This document shows positions 27,971 through 36,769 of a stretch of 64,000 nt of DNA, piece by piece. A program made the position numbers and the translations under genes. The stretch is taken from positions 62,001-126,000 of the forward strand of contig NKIP01000001.1 in NCBI GenBank assembly GCA_002256145.1, given 5' to 3'. A model generated the notes under the pieces. The model was given only the letters and a program-made list of their open reading frames with translations. It did not search any database and was not told where the DNA came from. Within the stretch, counting starts at the first letter, position 1. Each line of letters starts with the position of its first letter. Origin of the DNA: Comamonadaceae bacterium PBBC1. GTDB lineage: Bacteria > Pseudomonadota > Gammaproteobacteria > Burkholderiales > Burkholderiaceae_C.

Positions 27971-28636
27971 TCAGTTCGTCTTTTCCAAGGAAATCATCCA
28001 AAGACCATCGCGATAGACCCAATGCATGGTTTTTTGATCGATCAGCTTGACCTTTTCATCTTGGTAAATTTGGGTGAATTTGACCACCGCTGTTGAGGTG
28101 CTCATTTGAATGTCCAGATCGCGCATCTCGTGGCGGATGCTGCGTTTTTCCCTGATTCTTTGGGTTCGTGACTGCACCCAAGCTTGCCGACTGAAACCAC
28201 TTATAGGCACGAAGTCTGGGGTGTACATGTCCAAATACGCGGGGACGTCCTGCCGCTGCCATGCCTCACTCCATTGACGCAAAGTGGCCCTCAAGCCATT
28301 GGCCAGTTCGATTTTTTCATCATCCACACGGTCTTGCCCTTGCAAAGCGGCCGATGCCAGGTCGGTCTGACCGCTTGTCACGATGACCGAGCCAGGCGGC
28401 TCCACAGGCGGCCCCCAGACAATGGGCGTGTCATCGCTTTTGGCCATCAAGTGTGTCAAGTGAAGCGCCAGCACCCAGATGCAGGCGATGGAAAAAAAGT
28501 AACGATTTCTTCGGGAAGACCCCTTCAAGGCCCGTCGTGCGAACTGCCATGTCAGGGGCCATTGCGACCTGCCCCACTGGGGCCATGAAGTGTCAGACAT
28601 CACCCATTTTTGAACGGGTCCGATCGGGGAAGACAT
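27971..28636 (-). CDS. Membrane-anchored protein with SnoaL-like/Cds6 C-terminal domain
   Basis: 221 aa from the ATG at 28636, chosen because AAGGA lies 8 bp upstream. The N-terminal basic cytosolic part (about 1-44) is followed by one membrane helix (YFFSIACIWVLALHLTHLM, about 45-63) and a periplasmic segment. The C-terminal half (LRQWSEAWQRQDVPAYLDMY onward, about 118-221) resembles the SnoaL-like domain of Cds6/L,D-transpeptidase-associated proteins. Function unknown. Two further upstream ATGs extend into an AT-rich region. Confidence 0.72.
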   Translation of the reverse strand: MSSPIGPVQKWVMSDTSWPQWGRSQWPLTWQFARRALKGSSRRNRYFFSIACIWVLALHLTHLMAKSDDTPIVWGPPVEPPGSVIVTSGQTDLASAALQGQDRVDDEKIELANGLRATLRQWSEAWQRQDVPAYLDMYTPDFVPISGFSRQAWVQSRTQRIREKRSIRHEMRDLDIQMSTSTAVVKFTQIYQDEKVKLIDQKTMHWVYRDGLWMISLEKTN

Positions 28637-28661
28637 GGACAATTTCCTTGAAAACATCAAA

Positions 28662-28678
28662 TACCAATTTTGTTGGTA
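28662..28678. promoter_or_regulatory. Palindrome upstream of the SnoaL-like membrane protein gene
   Basis: TACCAA (28662-28667) and TTGGTA (28673-28678) form a perfect 6-bp inverted repeat with a 5-base centre, 26 bp upstream of the preferred start codon. A very AT-rich stretch (about 28680-28760) follows that would hold the promoter. It could be an operator for an unknown repressor. Confidence 0.4.
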
Positions 28679-28795
28679 CTTTTTAAGCAATTGATATTTT
28701 TATTGTATATCAAAGAAATATTAATAACAATGATTTTTTACATTTTTAACAAATCAGAGAATCCAGGGTGAAGCCAAGCTGCGCTTCGCGCCCCC

Positions 28796-28830
28796 CCAAA
28801 AAAAAACCGCCCGATGTAAGTCGGGCGGTT
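28796..28830 (-). terminator. Intrinsic terminator of the BMP-type ABC importer operon
   Basis: On the minus strand a 10-bp stem AACCGCCCGA/TCGGGCGGTT (28830-28821 and 28814-28805) with a 6-base loop is followed by about ten T residues. It lies 38 bp beyond the stop of the BMP lipoprotein gene, the last gene of the operon. Confidence 0.92.
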
Positions 28831-28867
28831 GAACTGGACGGACCATGCCGCCTCAAAAAAGATCAGA

Positions 28868-30007
28868 TCACTTGCCTGGGATCTTGCCTTCCACGCCCTT
28901 GACGTAGAACATCACGCCACCCAGGAACTTGTCGTCGGCGACAGCGTCTTTGGCCAGCACTTCTTTACCGGCTTGGTCCACGATCGGGCCTTTCCAGATG
29001 GAGAAGCTGCCGTCTTTCAGACCGGCTTTGATCTCAGCGATTTTCTTCTGGGTGTCTTCAGGCACGTCAGCGGCCACGTTGACCATGTCGATCGCGCCTT
29101 CTTTCACACCCCACCAGCTTTGGCCGGTGCTCCATTTGCCTTCCAGGGCTTCACCCACGGCCTTGACGTAGTAAGGGCCCCAGTTGATCACGGCCGAACC
29201 CAAGTGGGCCTTGGGACCGTAGGCGGTCATGTCGGAATCCCAACCAAAAGCGCGCTTGCCCATTTTCTCGGCGGTCTGCAGCACAGCCGACGAATCGGTG
29301 TTTTGCATCAGCACGTCCGCGCCGCCGTTGATCAGCGAAGTGGCAGCTTCGGTTTCTTTCGGTGGGTTGAACCACTCGTTGACCCACACCACTTTGGTCT
29401 TGACCTTGGGGTTCACCGACTGGGCACCCAGGGTGAAGCTGTTGATGTTGCGCACCACTTCAGGGATGGCGATCGAAGCGACCACACCCAGGGTGTTGGT
29501 CTTGGTCATCTTGCCTGCGATCACGCCAGCCATGTATGCGCCTTCGTAGGTGCGGCTGTCATAGGTGCGCATGTTGTCGGCGGTTTTGTAGCCGGTGGCG
29601 TGCTCAAACTTCACATCTTTGCTGTCGGCGGCCACTTTGAGCATGGGCTCCATGTAACCAAAAGTGGTCCCAAAAATCAGCTTATTGCCTTGGCCCACCA
29701 TGTCGCGGATCACGCGCTCGGCGTCAGCGCTTTCTGGCACTTTTTCGACAAAACTGGTGACGACTTTGTCGCCAAAAGCTTTTTCGACTTCTTTGCGGCC
29801 GTTGTCGTGCGCAAAGGTCCAGCCGCCGTCGCCCACAGGGCCCACATAAGCAAACGCAATCTTCAGGGGCTCGGCCTTGGCAGGCGCAGCAGCCGGGGCT
29901 TCAGCCTTGGGGGCTTCTTCTTTTTTGCCACAGCCAACCAGTGCGGCGGCGGCCACAGCGGTCAGGGCCACCATCTTGACGATGGAGCGCTTGGAGAGGT
30001 CTGTCAT
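28868..30007 (-). CDS. BMP-family ABC transporter substrate-binding lipoprotein
   Basis: 379 aa. The signal peptide ends in a lipobox (ALVGCG, Cys about residue 26), followed by an Ala/Pro/Glu/Lys-rich linker and the BMP fold: IAFAYVGPVGDGGWTFAHDNGR, ADAERVIRDMVGQGNKLIFG, FGYMEPM, WGPYYVKAVGEAL. The PnrA/BmpA family binds nucleosides or purine bases. It is the last gene of a four-gene importer operon (ATPase, two permeases, binding protein), separated from the permease by 44 bp. A ggac SD lies before the ATG. It is a paralogue of the orphan gene at 16.5 kb. Confidence 0.95.
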   Translation of the reverse strand: MTDLSKRSIVKMVALTAVAAAALVGCGKKEEAPKAEAPAAAPAKAEPLKIAFAYVGPVGDGGWTFAHDNGRKEVEKAFGDKVVTSFVEKVPESADAERVIRDMVGQGNKLIFGTTFGYMEPMLKVAADSKDVKFEHATGYKTADNMRTYDSRTYEGAYMAGVIAGKMTKTNTLGVVASIAIPEVVRNINSFTLGAQSVNPKVKTKVVWVNEWFNPPKETEAATSLINGGADVLMQNTDSSAVLQTAEKMGKRAFGWDSDMTAYGPKAHLGSAVINWGPYYVKAVGEALEGKWSTGQSWWGVKEGAIDMVNVAADVPEDTQKKIAEIKAGLKDGSFSIWKGPIVDQAGKEVLAKDAVADDKFLGGVMFYVKGVEGKIPGK

Positions 30008-30051
30008 GTCAGGTCCTTTTGAACAGGGTTACAGGGGTTGAAAAAACACAA

Positions 30052-30975
30052 TTATGAACCGGGATAAAAGGGCTTACCCAGCGAGGCCGGCATGTTCACG
30101 CGAATCCAGGTCGGATTGCGCGAGATCAAAGCCAACACCACGATGGTGGCGATGTAGGGCAGCGCAGTCAGCAACTGGCTGGGCACTTCCACGCCCACAC
30201 CCTGCAAATGAAACTGCAGCATGGTCACCCCGCCAAACAGGTAAGCACCCAGCAAGACCCGTGCCGGACGCCAGGTGGCAAAGGTGGTCAGGGCGAGCGC
30301 GATCCAGCCCTTGCCCGCCACCATGCCCTCGACCCATAGAGGGGTGTAACTCACCGAGATGTAGGCCCCAGCCAGCCCGCACAGAGCGCCACCAAGCACC
30401 ACGGCCGCCAAACGGATGCGGCGCACCGGGTAGCCCAAAGCGTGGGCCGAAGCAGGCGACTCGCCCACCGCCCGCAGCACCAAACCGGTGCGGGTTTTGT
30501 ACAAAAACCAGATCAGGACCAAGACCAGCGCCATCGCCCCATACACGAGTGGGTGCTGCTTGAACAAGGCTGGCCCCACCAGGGGGATGTCGGCCAAACC
30601 TGGAATGGCGTAGTTGGGGCGCTCGGGCAACTTCTCTTGCACATAGCCAATGCCCACAAAGGCCGAAAAACCCACGCCAAACAGACTCAGCGCCAGGCCA
30701 GTGGCGTATTGGTTGGTGCCCAGCCAGATGACCAGCACCCCAAAAATGGCTGCCAACACCGCGCCTGCGCCCATGCCCGCGGCAAAGCCCAGCCAGTCGT
30801 TGCCGGTGTGCACCACACAGGCAAAGCCTGCAATGGCGGCGCACAGCATCATGCCCTCGGCCCCCAAGTTCACCACGCCCGCTTTTTCGTTGATGAGCAA
30901 ACCCAAAGCGGCCAGTGCCAACACCGTGCCCGCATTCAGGGTGGCTGCCATCAGCAATGCATAAGACTCCATCAC
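30052..30975 (-). CDS. ABC importer inner-membrane permease 2 (purine/nucleoside type)
   Basis: 307 aa with eight to nine predicted membrane helices. Family signatures: NAGTVLALAALGLLINEKAGVVNLGAEGMMLCAA shown by LINEKAGVVNLGAEGMML (about 24-42), GMGAGAVLAAIFG and RAVGESPASAHALGYPV, the coupling-loop motif of the BPD_transp_2 group. It is paired with the permease encoded just upstream with a 4-bp overlap, and with the BMP lipoprotein downstream. Homologous operons include NupNOPQ (YufNOPQ) guanosine importers. Confidence 0.93.
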   Translation of the reverse strand: MMESYALLMAATLNAGTVLALAALGLLINEKAGVVNLGAEGMMLCAAIAGFACVVHTGNDWLGFAAGMGAGAVLAAIFGVLVIWLGTNQYATGLALSLFGVGFSAFVGIGYVQEKLPERPNYAIPGLADIPLVGPALFKQHPLVYGAMALVLVLIWFLYKTRTGLVLRAVGESPASAHALGYPVRRIRLAAVVLGGALCGLAGAYISVSYTPLWVEGMVAGKGWIALALTTFATWRPARVLLGAYLFGGVTMLQFHLQGVGVEVPSQLLTALPYIATIVVLALISRNPTWIRVNMPASLGKPFYPGS

Positions 30976-32045
30976 ACGCCTCCTTTCTTGACCGCCACCC
31001 AGCGCAAACGGTAGGCCACCAGCGTGTCACACGCCAACAAACAAAACAGCAGCAAACCCTGGAACACACCCGTGATCGACTTGGGCAGCCCCAGGCGAGA
31101 TTGCGCGAGTTCGCCCCCGATGTAGAACATGCTCATCAGCACGGCCGACAGCACCATGCCCGCCGGGTGCAAACGCCCGACAAAGGCCACGATGATGGCG
31201 GCAAAACCATAGCCCGCTGGCACATAAGGCGTCAGCTGCCCAATCGGCCCGGCCACCTCCAAGGCACCTGCCAAACCCGCTGCCCCACCCGATGTGAGCA
31301 ACGCCACCCACAGCGCTTTGCGCGAAGAAAAGCCCGCATAACGCGCCGCCGCTGGGGCCAGACCACCCACTTGCTGGGCAAAGCCCGCCCGCGTGCGGAA
31401 CAAGAACACCCACAGCAAACCTGCACCGACCAGCGCCAAGAGCAAGCCTACGCTCACGCGCGAACCGCTCATCAAACGCGGAATCTGCGTGACCGCCTCA
31501 AAGGTTTTGGACTGCGGAAAATTGAAACCCGCCGGGTCTTTCCAGGGGCCATACACCAGATAGCTCAGCACCATGTCGGCCACATACACCAGCATCAGGC
31601 TGACCAAAATTTCGCTGGCGTTGAAGCGGTCGCGCAGCAGCGCCGTGATGCCTGCCCAAAGCATGCCGCCGAGCACACCCGCCAGCAACACGGCCAACAC
31701 GATCCAGCGGCCCGTGTCTTTGTCGGCCAAGAGCGCCACACCCCCGGCGCACACCGCGCCGATGACAAACTGCCCCTCGGCCCCGATGTTCCAGACGTTG
31801 GACCGAAAACACACCGACAAACCCAAAGCAATGACCAAGAGCGGTGTGGCCTTGACCATCAACTCGCCCAGCGCGTAGCTGGTTTTGATGGGTTCCCAAA
31901 AGAACATCTGCAGCCCGCGCACCGGGTCTTTGCCCAGCGCCATGAACAGCGCCACGCCCAGCAGCACGGTGAGCACCAGCGCCAGCAGGGGCGAGGCGTA
32001 AGTCCACAGGCGAGACGCCTGGGGACGGGGTTCAAGCTTGAGCAT
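30972..32045 (-). CDS. ABC importer inner-membrane permease 1 (purine/nucleoside type)
   Basis: 357 aa with ten or so membrane helices. The motif KATPLLVIALGLSVCFRSNVWNIGAEGQFVIG is seen in part as SNVWNIGAEGQF, the typical BPD_transp_2 signature, and RAVGGLAPAAARYAGF is replaced here by QVGGLAPAAARYAGFSS as coupling region. The start overlaps the end of the ATPase gene by 14 bp, and the end overlaps the second permease by 4 bp, so translation is coupled. It forms the heteromeric channel with the second permease. Confidence 0.93.
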   Translation of the reverse strand: MLKLEPRPQASRLWTYASPLLALVLTVLLGVALFMALGKDPVRGLQMFFWEPIKTSYALGELMVKATPLLVIALGLSVCFRSNVWNIGAEGQFVIGAVCAGGVALLADKDTGRWIVLAVLLAGVLGGMLWAGITALLRDRFNASEILVSLMLVYVADMVLSYLVYGPWKDPAGFNFPQSKTFEAVTQIPRLMSGSRVSVGLLLALVGAGLLWVFLFRTRAGFAQQVGGLAPAAARYAGFSSRKALWVALLTSGGAAGLAGALEVAGPIGQLTPYVPAGYGFAAIIVAFVGRLHPAGMVLSAVLMSMFYIGGELAQSRLGLPKSITGVFQGLLLFCLLACDTLVAYRLRWVAVKKGGV

Positions 32046-33585
32046 GTTGCGCCTCCTGTGCCTTGTCGTTCTGGGAGACAGGCCACAAGCCGCTCATCCA
32101 CTCGCCAATGCGCTCCACCGTGGCCTCGGCACGCGCCACAGAGGGCGACAAGCGCCCCTTGGCAATCACATGCAATCGGTCTGACAACTCAAACAATTCG
32201 TCCAACTCCTCACTCACCACCAACACGGCACAACCCGCGTCGCGCAGCGCCAAAATTTCGGCGCGAATCTGCGCCGCCGCACCCACGTCCACGCCCCAAG
32301 TGGGTTGCGAGACGATGAGCAGCTTGGGGGCTGCACTGATTTCGCGCCCCACAATGAACTTTTGCAGATTGCCGCCCGACAGCGACTGCGCGGCGGCATC
32401 GGGCCCAGAGGCCTTGACCTTGAAACGGTCGATGATGCTGCGAGCCTGTTCGGCCAGCGCCCCCATGCGCACCCAGCCGCCCGCGCCCACGGCCTCGCTG
32501 CGCGTGAGCAGCAGGTTTTGCGACAAGCTGAGCGAGGGCACAGCCCCCCTGCCCAAGCGCTCTTCGGGCACAAAATGCAAACCCATCTGCCTGCGCGGCA
32601 CCGGCCCCAAAGCCGCCACCGCTTGGCCAGACAGGCTCACACTGGCCACGCCGCACTGCAGGCCCGCCCGGGTGTCTTCACCCGACAAAGCCCACATCAA
32701 TTCTTTCTGGCCATTGCCAGACACCCCGGCCAGGCCCACCACCTCGCCCGCACGCACCTGCAAGCTGATGCCGTCCAGGTCCACGCCAAACGGGTCTTGC
32801 CGCGTCAGGCTCAAGCCCTTGACGGACAAGACCACCTCGCCCGGCGCACGCGCCAGATGCTGCAAAGCTGGAGGCTCGGCCCCGATCATCAAGCGGCTGA
32901 GCGAGGCATTCGTTTCTTCACGCGGATCGCACACACCCGTGAGCTTGCCGCCGCGCAACACCGTGCAGGCGCTGCACAGCGCCCGAATTTCGTGCAGCTT
33001 GTGCGAGATGTACAAAATGCTCACGCCCTGGCTGACCAGCTTGTGCAGCACCACAAAGAGCTTCTCCACCGCCTGCGGCGTCAGCACCGAAGTCGGCTCG
33101 TCCAAAATCAAGAGCTTGGGCTCGGTCAGCAAGGCGCGGATGATCTCCACCCGCTGCATCTCGCCCACGCTCAGGGTGTGCACCGGGCGCTCGGGCTCCA
33201 AGTCAAGGCCGTATTCGCTGGCCTTGGCCACAATGCGCTCGGTCACCTCGGCCAAGCTCAGCGACTTGTCCAGACCCAGCCACACGTTTTCGGCCACGGT
33301 GAGCGTGTCAAACAGGCTGAAGTGCTGAAACACCATGCTGATGCCCAGCTTGCGGGCTTCTTGCGGGTTGCGGATGTTGACCGGCTGGCCGTTGAACACC
33401 ACCTGACCTTCGTCGGGTTTGACCGAGCCGTAGATGATTTTCATGAGCGTGGACTTGCCAGCGCCGTTTTCGCCCAGCACGGCATGGGCCTGGCCGGGCA
33501 TCACGGTGAGCGACACGTCCTGGTTGGCCACCACGCCCGGGTAGCGTTTGGTGATGCCTTGCAAAGACAAAAGGGGTGTGGTCAT
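32032..33585 (-). CDS. ABC importer ATPase with two fused nucleotide-binding domains
   Basis: 517 aa. The first ATPase domain (about 1-240) has Walker A GENGAGKSTLMK, signature LSVGEMQRVEI and Walker B LLILDEPTSVL. The second (about 250-505) has GVSGNGQKELM in place of a canonical Walker A, and LSGGNLQKFIVGREI with LLIVSQPTWGVDVG in place of the usual DEPTRG. This asymmetry is normal for the sugar/nucleoside-type double ATPases. It drives the permease pair encoded downstream. It is the first gene of the importer operon, 39 bp after the lysR gene on the same strand. Confidence 0.94.
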   Translation of the reverse strand: MTTPLLSLQGITKRYPGVVANQDVSLTVMPGQAHAVLGENGAGKSTLMKIIYGSVKPDEGQVVFNGQPVNIRNPQEARKLGISMVFQHFSLFDTLTVAENVWLGLDKSLSLAEVTERIVAKASEYGLDLEPERPVHTLSVGEMQRVEIIRALLTEPKLLILDEPTSVLTPQAVEKLFVVLHKLVSQGVSILYISHKLHEIRALCSACTVLRGGKLTGVCDPREETNASLSRLMIGAEPPALQHLARAPGEVVLSVKGLSLTRQDPFGVDLDGISLQVRAGEVVGLAGVSGNGQKELMWALSGEDTRAGLQCGVASVSLSGQAVAALGPVPRRQMGLHFVPEERLGRGAVPSLSLSQNLLLTRSEAVGAGGWVRMGALAEQARSIIDRFKVKASGPDAAAQSLSGGNLQKFIVGREISAAPKLLIVSQPTWGVDVGAAAQIRAEILALRDAGCAVLVVSEELDELFELSDRLHVIAKGRLSPSVARAEATVERIGEWMSGLWPVSQNDKAQEAQHAQA

Positions 33586-33624
33586 GTCTGTGGGTGTTCT
33601 TGTTGGTTTTGTCGTCAGGAAGGT

Positions 33625-34575
33625 TCAGGCAGCTGTCGGGGGCAACAACTGCAAAGCGCTGATTTTCACCTGTTCTCGCAGCCACCGGGCCGCCTCGGCG
33701 TTGTGGCTGCGTTCGTGCCAAAGCTGGTAATAGACCATCTTGGGAAAAGGCACCGGGCACGGCAGCAAGGCCAAGCCCGAAGGCAGGTCGCCCTCGAGAA
33801 AGCGCTGGCAGTAGTGTCGCCCTGTGGTCAGCACAAGCAAACTCGATGCCACCATGCGCGGCATCAGGCCAAAGTGGGCGCAGCGTGCGGCAATGTGGCG
33901 CGACAGGTTCAGACGGTCCAGGTGTTCGTCGATCACGCCGCGCCAACCCGGATAGGCCGGCATGGGCGCAATGTGCTCGCAGGCCAACCAGTCTTCTTGC
34001 GTCCAGCCCCGGCGCACCGCCGGGTGTTTGCTGCTGACCAAGCACATGATGTCGTCTTCAAACAACTGGGCGCGGTGCAGCTCCTCGCTGGGCTGGGCCC
34101 AGTTGCCAATCACCACGTCGATCAGGCCTTGGCCCAGATCGTGCGCGTATTGCGCCTGCGCCGACAAGGCATGCACCTCGACCCGGCAGCCCGGCGCCAA
34201 TGACTTGATGCGGGCCATGACGGACGGCAAAAACAAGGGGTCCAGCGTGTCGCTGGCGGCAATGCGAAATGTCTCTTGCGCGTGGGCCGGGTCGAAAGTC
34301 CGGGCAGGCGAAAACAGATTTTCGGCCGATTGCAAGATCTGTGTGACAGGCCCCAGCATGCGCAAGCCCACATCGGTGGGCACCATGCCGGTGCCCGAAC
34401 GCACCAAAATCGGGTCGCCCGTCAGCTCGCGCAGGCGCTTGAGCGCCACCGACACGGCCGGCTGCTGCTGGCCCAGGCGCATGGCGGTTTTGGAGACACT
34501 GCGTTCGGTGAGCAAGGTGTGAAGGGTGCGAATGAGTTGAAGGTCGATCTTGTCGAAAAGATGCGGCTGCTTCAT
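33625..34575 (-). CDS. LysR-family transcriptional regulator
   Basis: 316 aa. The N-terminal winged helix-turn-helix is visible (LIRTLHTLLTERSVSKTAMRLGQQQPAVSVALKRLREL, seen as SVSKTAMRLGQQQPAVS at about 26-42), followed by the periplasmic-binding-protein-like effector domain. It is encoded directly upstream of and in the same direction as the purine-type ABC importer, with only 39 bp between, so it may be co-transcribed with it and probably controls it. The effector is unknown. Confidence 0.93.
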   Translation of the reverse strand: MKQPHLFDKIDLQLIRTLHTLLTERSVSKTAMRLGQQQPAVSVALKRLRELTGDPILVRSGTGMVPTDVGLRMLGPVTQILQSAENLFSPARTFDPAHAQETFRIAASDTLDPLFLPSVMARIKSLAPGCRVEVHALSAQAQYAHDLGQGLIDVVIGNWAQPSEELHRAQLFEDDIMCLVSSKHPAVRRGWTQEDWLACEHIAPMPAYPGWRGVIDEHLDRLNLSRHIAARCAHFGLMPRMVASSLLVLTTGRHYCQRFLEGDLPSGLALLPCPVPFPKMVYYQLWHERSHNAEAARWLREQVKISALQLLPPTAA

Positions 34576-34927
34576 ATGAAAACCCAGATAGACCTTATGG
34601 CTTGGCGCACGGCAATTTCAGGGTTAACCCCGAAACTTTTGAATGCCGTACATGCTAGTAAATCGATCACACCCAAGCCTTTGTCTCTGTGTTTTTCTCA
34701 GTGAAGGTCTGCCCCGTGGTTGACCCGGGACTTTGATGGAATGCAGGCGAATGTAACACCAGCCATGGTGATGAATCCCAAGGCAAAAATGGGCGCATCT
34801 TCCAGCCCTTGAATGGCCAGGGCTTGCTGTCCTTTCCTTGAAAATCAAAGTCTCAAAAAAACCCAGCCTCAAATATTGACAAGCCCTGCTCATCGTTCGA
34901 CAAACTTCCCCTTTTATGATGTGAAAC
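34576..34927. other. Divergent intergenic region without a recognisable gene
   Basis: These 352 bases separate the divergent lysR and UPF0149 genes and must contain both promoters. No convincing small gene, tRNA, hairpin terminator or repeat is seen. A TTGACA hexamer occurs at 34876 and a TATGAT at 34915, but their spacing is too long for one sigma-70 promoter. Confidence 0.5.
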
Positions 34928-35953
34928 ATGACAGAAGACATCGACCTCATCCACTCCCCACTGACACAGACCTACAGCGCTGACGGCCACAGCTTGCGCG
35001 TTCTGATTTACCGCCTCCCAGATACCCAGTGGAGCCTTGAAGTGGTGGATGAACAGGGCACCTCCACCGTGTGGGATGACCTGTTTGAAACGGACAATCA
35101 AGCGCTGAAAGAAGCCCTCATGGCCATCGAGACCGAAGGCATTGGCCACTTCATCACCAATGACCACCACGAGGCCAAGGCCGCAGAACCGGCGTTGTTG
35201 AAAGCCCTGACACAGGCAAAATTTCAACCCACAAACCAAGAAGTGCAGGAGATGATGACGCCACTGTCCGACGCGGAACTTGAAGAGCTCAATCAGTTTT
35301 TGCTGAATGGCGTGGACAACGATGAAGCCATGACGCTGGACATTCTGGACGGGTATTTGCACGCCATCGCCATCGGGCCGCAAACCATCATGCCCAGTCA
35401 GTGGCTGCCCAAAGTCTGGGGCGAAGACAGCGCCATGATGCCGCCCATGGACAACATGGACCAACTCAACCACATCATGGGTCTGGTCATGCGGCATTAC
35501 AACAGCATCATTTCTGGCTTTGAGCAAAAGCCACCGTTTGTGGTGCCCTACTGGGACATCTGCAAATACGAGACAGGCGTGTTCGAGGATACGGAAGGCT
35601 GGGCCTACGGTTTTACCGAGGGCGTGGCACTGAACCGCGCCGCTTGGAAGCCCTTGTTTGACAGTCTCCAAGGCCAGCAGTGGTACAGGCCCATTGGCTT
35701 GCTGGGTGAAGACGAGTTTTCTGCCGACCAGGACGATCTGACCCAAACACCCGAGCTGAGACAAGAACTGGCCCATCAAATCGAAGACAGCTTGGTGAAC
35801 ATCCACGCCTTTTGGCTGCCACTGCGCAAGGCGATTCAAGAGCGGGAAACGTCCCAACGCTTGCGCGCCAAGGTCGGTCGCAACGAGTCCTGCCCTTGCG
35901 GCAGTGGCAAGAAGTTCAAGAAGTGCTGTGGGTCAGCGGTTGAGTTGCATTGA
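34928..35953 (+). CDS. UPF0149 (YecA-like) protein with C-terminal SEC-C zinc motif
   Basis: 341 aa. A unique N-terminal domain (about 1-100) of unknown fold is followed by the UPF0149 domain (about 110-290; PLSDAELEELNQFLLN, MTLDILDGYLHAIAIGP, WGEDS). The C-terminal SEC-C motif ESCPCGSGKKFKKCCGS binds zinc and usually mediates contacts with ribosome or nucleic-acid partners. Most UPF0149 proteins are about 190-240 aa, so the N-terminal extension is unusual. No operon partner. Confidence 0.87.
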   Translation: MTEDIDLIHSPLTQTYSADGHSLRVLIYRLPDTQWSLEVVDEQGTSTVWDDLFETDNQALKEALMAIETEGIGHFITNDHHEAKAAEPALLKALTQAKFQPTNQEVQEMMTPLSDAELEELNQFLLNGVDNDEAMTLDILDGYLHAIAIGPQTIMPSQWLPKVWGEDSAMMPPMDNMDQLNHIMGLVMRHYNSIISGFEQKPPFVVPYWDICKYETGVFEDTEGWAYGFTEGVALNRAAWKPLFDSLQGQQWYRPIGLLGEDEFSADQDDLTQTPELRQELAHQIEDSLVNIHAFWLPLRKAIQERETSQRLRAKVGRNESCPCGSGKKFKKCCGSAVELH

Positions 35954-36031
35954 CCGTTTTTCGCAGACACAAAAACCAGCTTAATCCGAACTAAATTCAG
36001 GGATAAATTCGGTCTCATTCAAGGAAGCACC

Positions 36032-36318
36032 ATGCAATCCCGCGAACACATTCAGTCCATTTCATACCTCAAAAGCCACGCCGCGCAGATAGCGAAGACG
36101 TGGCAGCCAACGGTGCGCCTTACATCATCACGCAAAATGGCGAAGCCGCCATGGTGATTGAAGGCGTGAGGCAATACCAAGACAAAGAAGACCTGATCGC
36201 CCTGCTCAAACTGCTGGCCCTGGGCGAAAAAGACCGGCAAGCCGGACTGGGCCTGTCGGTGCAAGAGGCCCGCGCCCAACTGGCCCAGCGCCGCCAAGCT
36301 GCCCAACCCCAAGCATGA
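36032..36318 (+). pseudogene. Phd/YefM-type antitoxin with a -1 frameshift
   Basis: The ATG at 36032 has aaggaag 5 bp upstream and encodes MQSREHIQSISYLKSHAAQIA, the N terminus of a Phd/YefM antitoxin. Near 36090-36096 the frame is lost by one missing base. In the next frame the sequence continues as VAANGAPYIITQNGEAAMVIEG and reaches a stop that overlaps the toxin ATG (ATGA). Restored length would be 95 aa. A shorter product might start at GTG 36100. Confidence 0.85.
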
Positions 36319-36643
36319 CCATCGTCATGCTGCCCGATGCGCAGGCCGACCTGCTCGACTTGCAGGACTGCATGCTGGACCGCTGGACCGCTGGACGCAT
36401 GATTTGTGGGCTGCCGCTGAAGAGGACATCTTTGCCCAGTTGGCGCGTGTGGACTCGGGCTTGATCACCGGCCCAGTGGTCCCCCTGCTGGGCAGCGTGG
36501 GCATCACGGACGACCGAACCGTGCTGTCCTCACACCACCGACTGCTGTACCGGCAAGTGGATGGCCACACTGATGTGTATGCCGTGGCCGGGCAAGCACA
36601 AGATTTTCAGGATCTATTGTTGCGGCGTTTGTTCAGGCGATAA
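36315..36643 (+). pseudogene. RelE/ParE-type toxin disrupted by an 8-bp tandem duplication
   Basis: The ATG at 36315 encodes MTIVMLPDAQADLLDLQDCML, then the frame breaks at two tandem copies of CTGGACCG (36375-36390). Deleting one copy joins it exactly to DLWAAAEEDIFAQLARVDSG and the toxin-like end HHRLLYRQVDGHTDVYAVAG, giving a 106-residue RelE/ParE-fold protein. The start overlaps the antitoxin stop by 4 bp. As the sequence stands, no full toxin is made. Confidence 0.85.
36375..36396 (+). repeat. 8-bp tandem duplication inside the toxin gene
   Basis: CTGGACCG occurs twice (36375-36382, 36383-36390), followed by a partial third copy CTGGAC (36391-36396). Removing one unit restores the toxin frame. 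Confidence 0.9.
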
Positions 36644-36769
36644 GTCTGGTGGTCAGGCCAGCATTGCGTTGCAAGCACCACAAACCATGCTTGCACGCCC
36701 ATATCGGGTATCTGAAATTTTGCATATGGACCAGAGGGGTTTGAACTAGCATGCAGCACGCACTGGACC

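Noticed and set aside
30915..32318. Plus-strand frame of 467 codons opposite permease genes
   Set aside because: Gln/Arg/His-rich composition with no recognisable family; shadow of the permeases.
32305..34203. Plus-strand open frame of 632 codons opposite the ABC ATPase and LysR genes
   Set aside because: It spans two well-supported minus-strand genes and shows no domain or start signal of its own.
34876..34920. Sigma-70 promoter TTGACA/TATGAT before the UPF0149 gene
   Set aside because: The spacer is about 33 bases, far from the usual 16-18.
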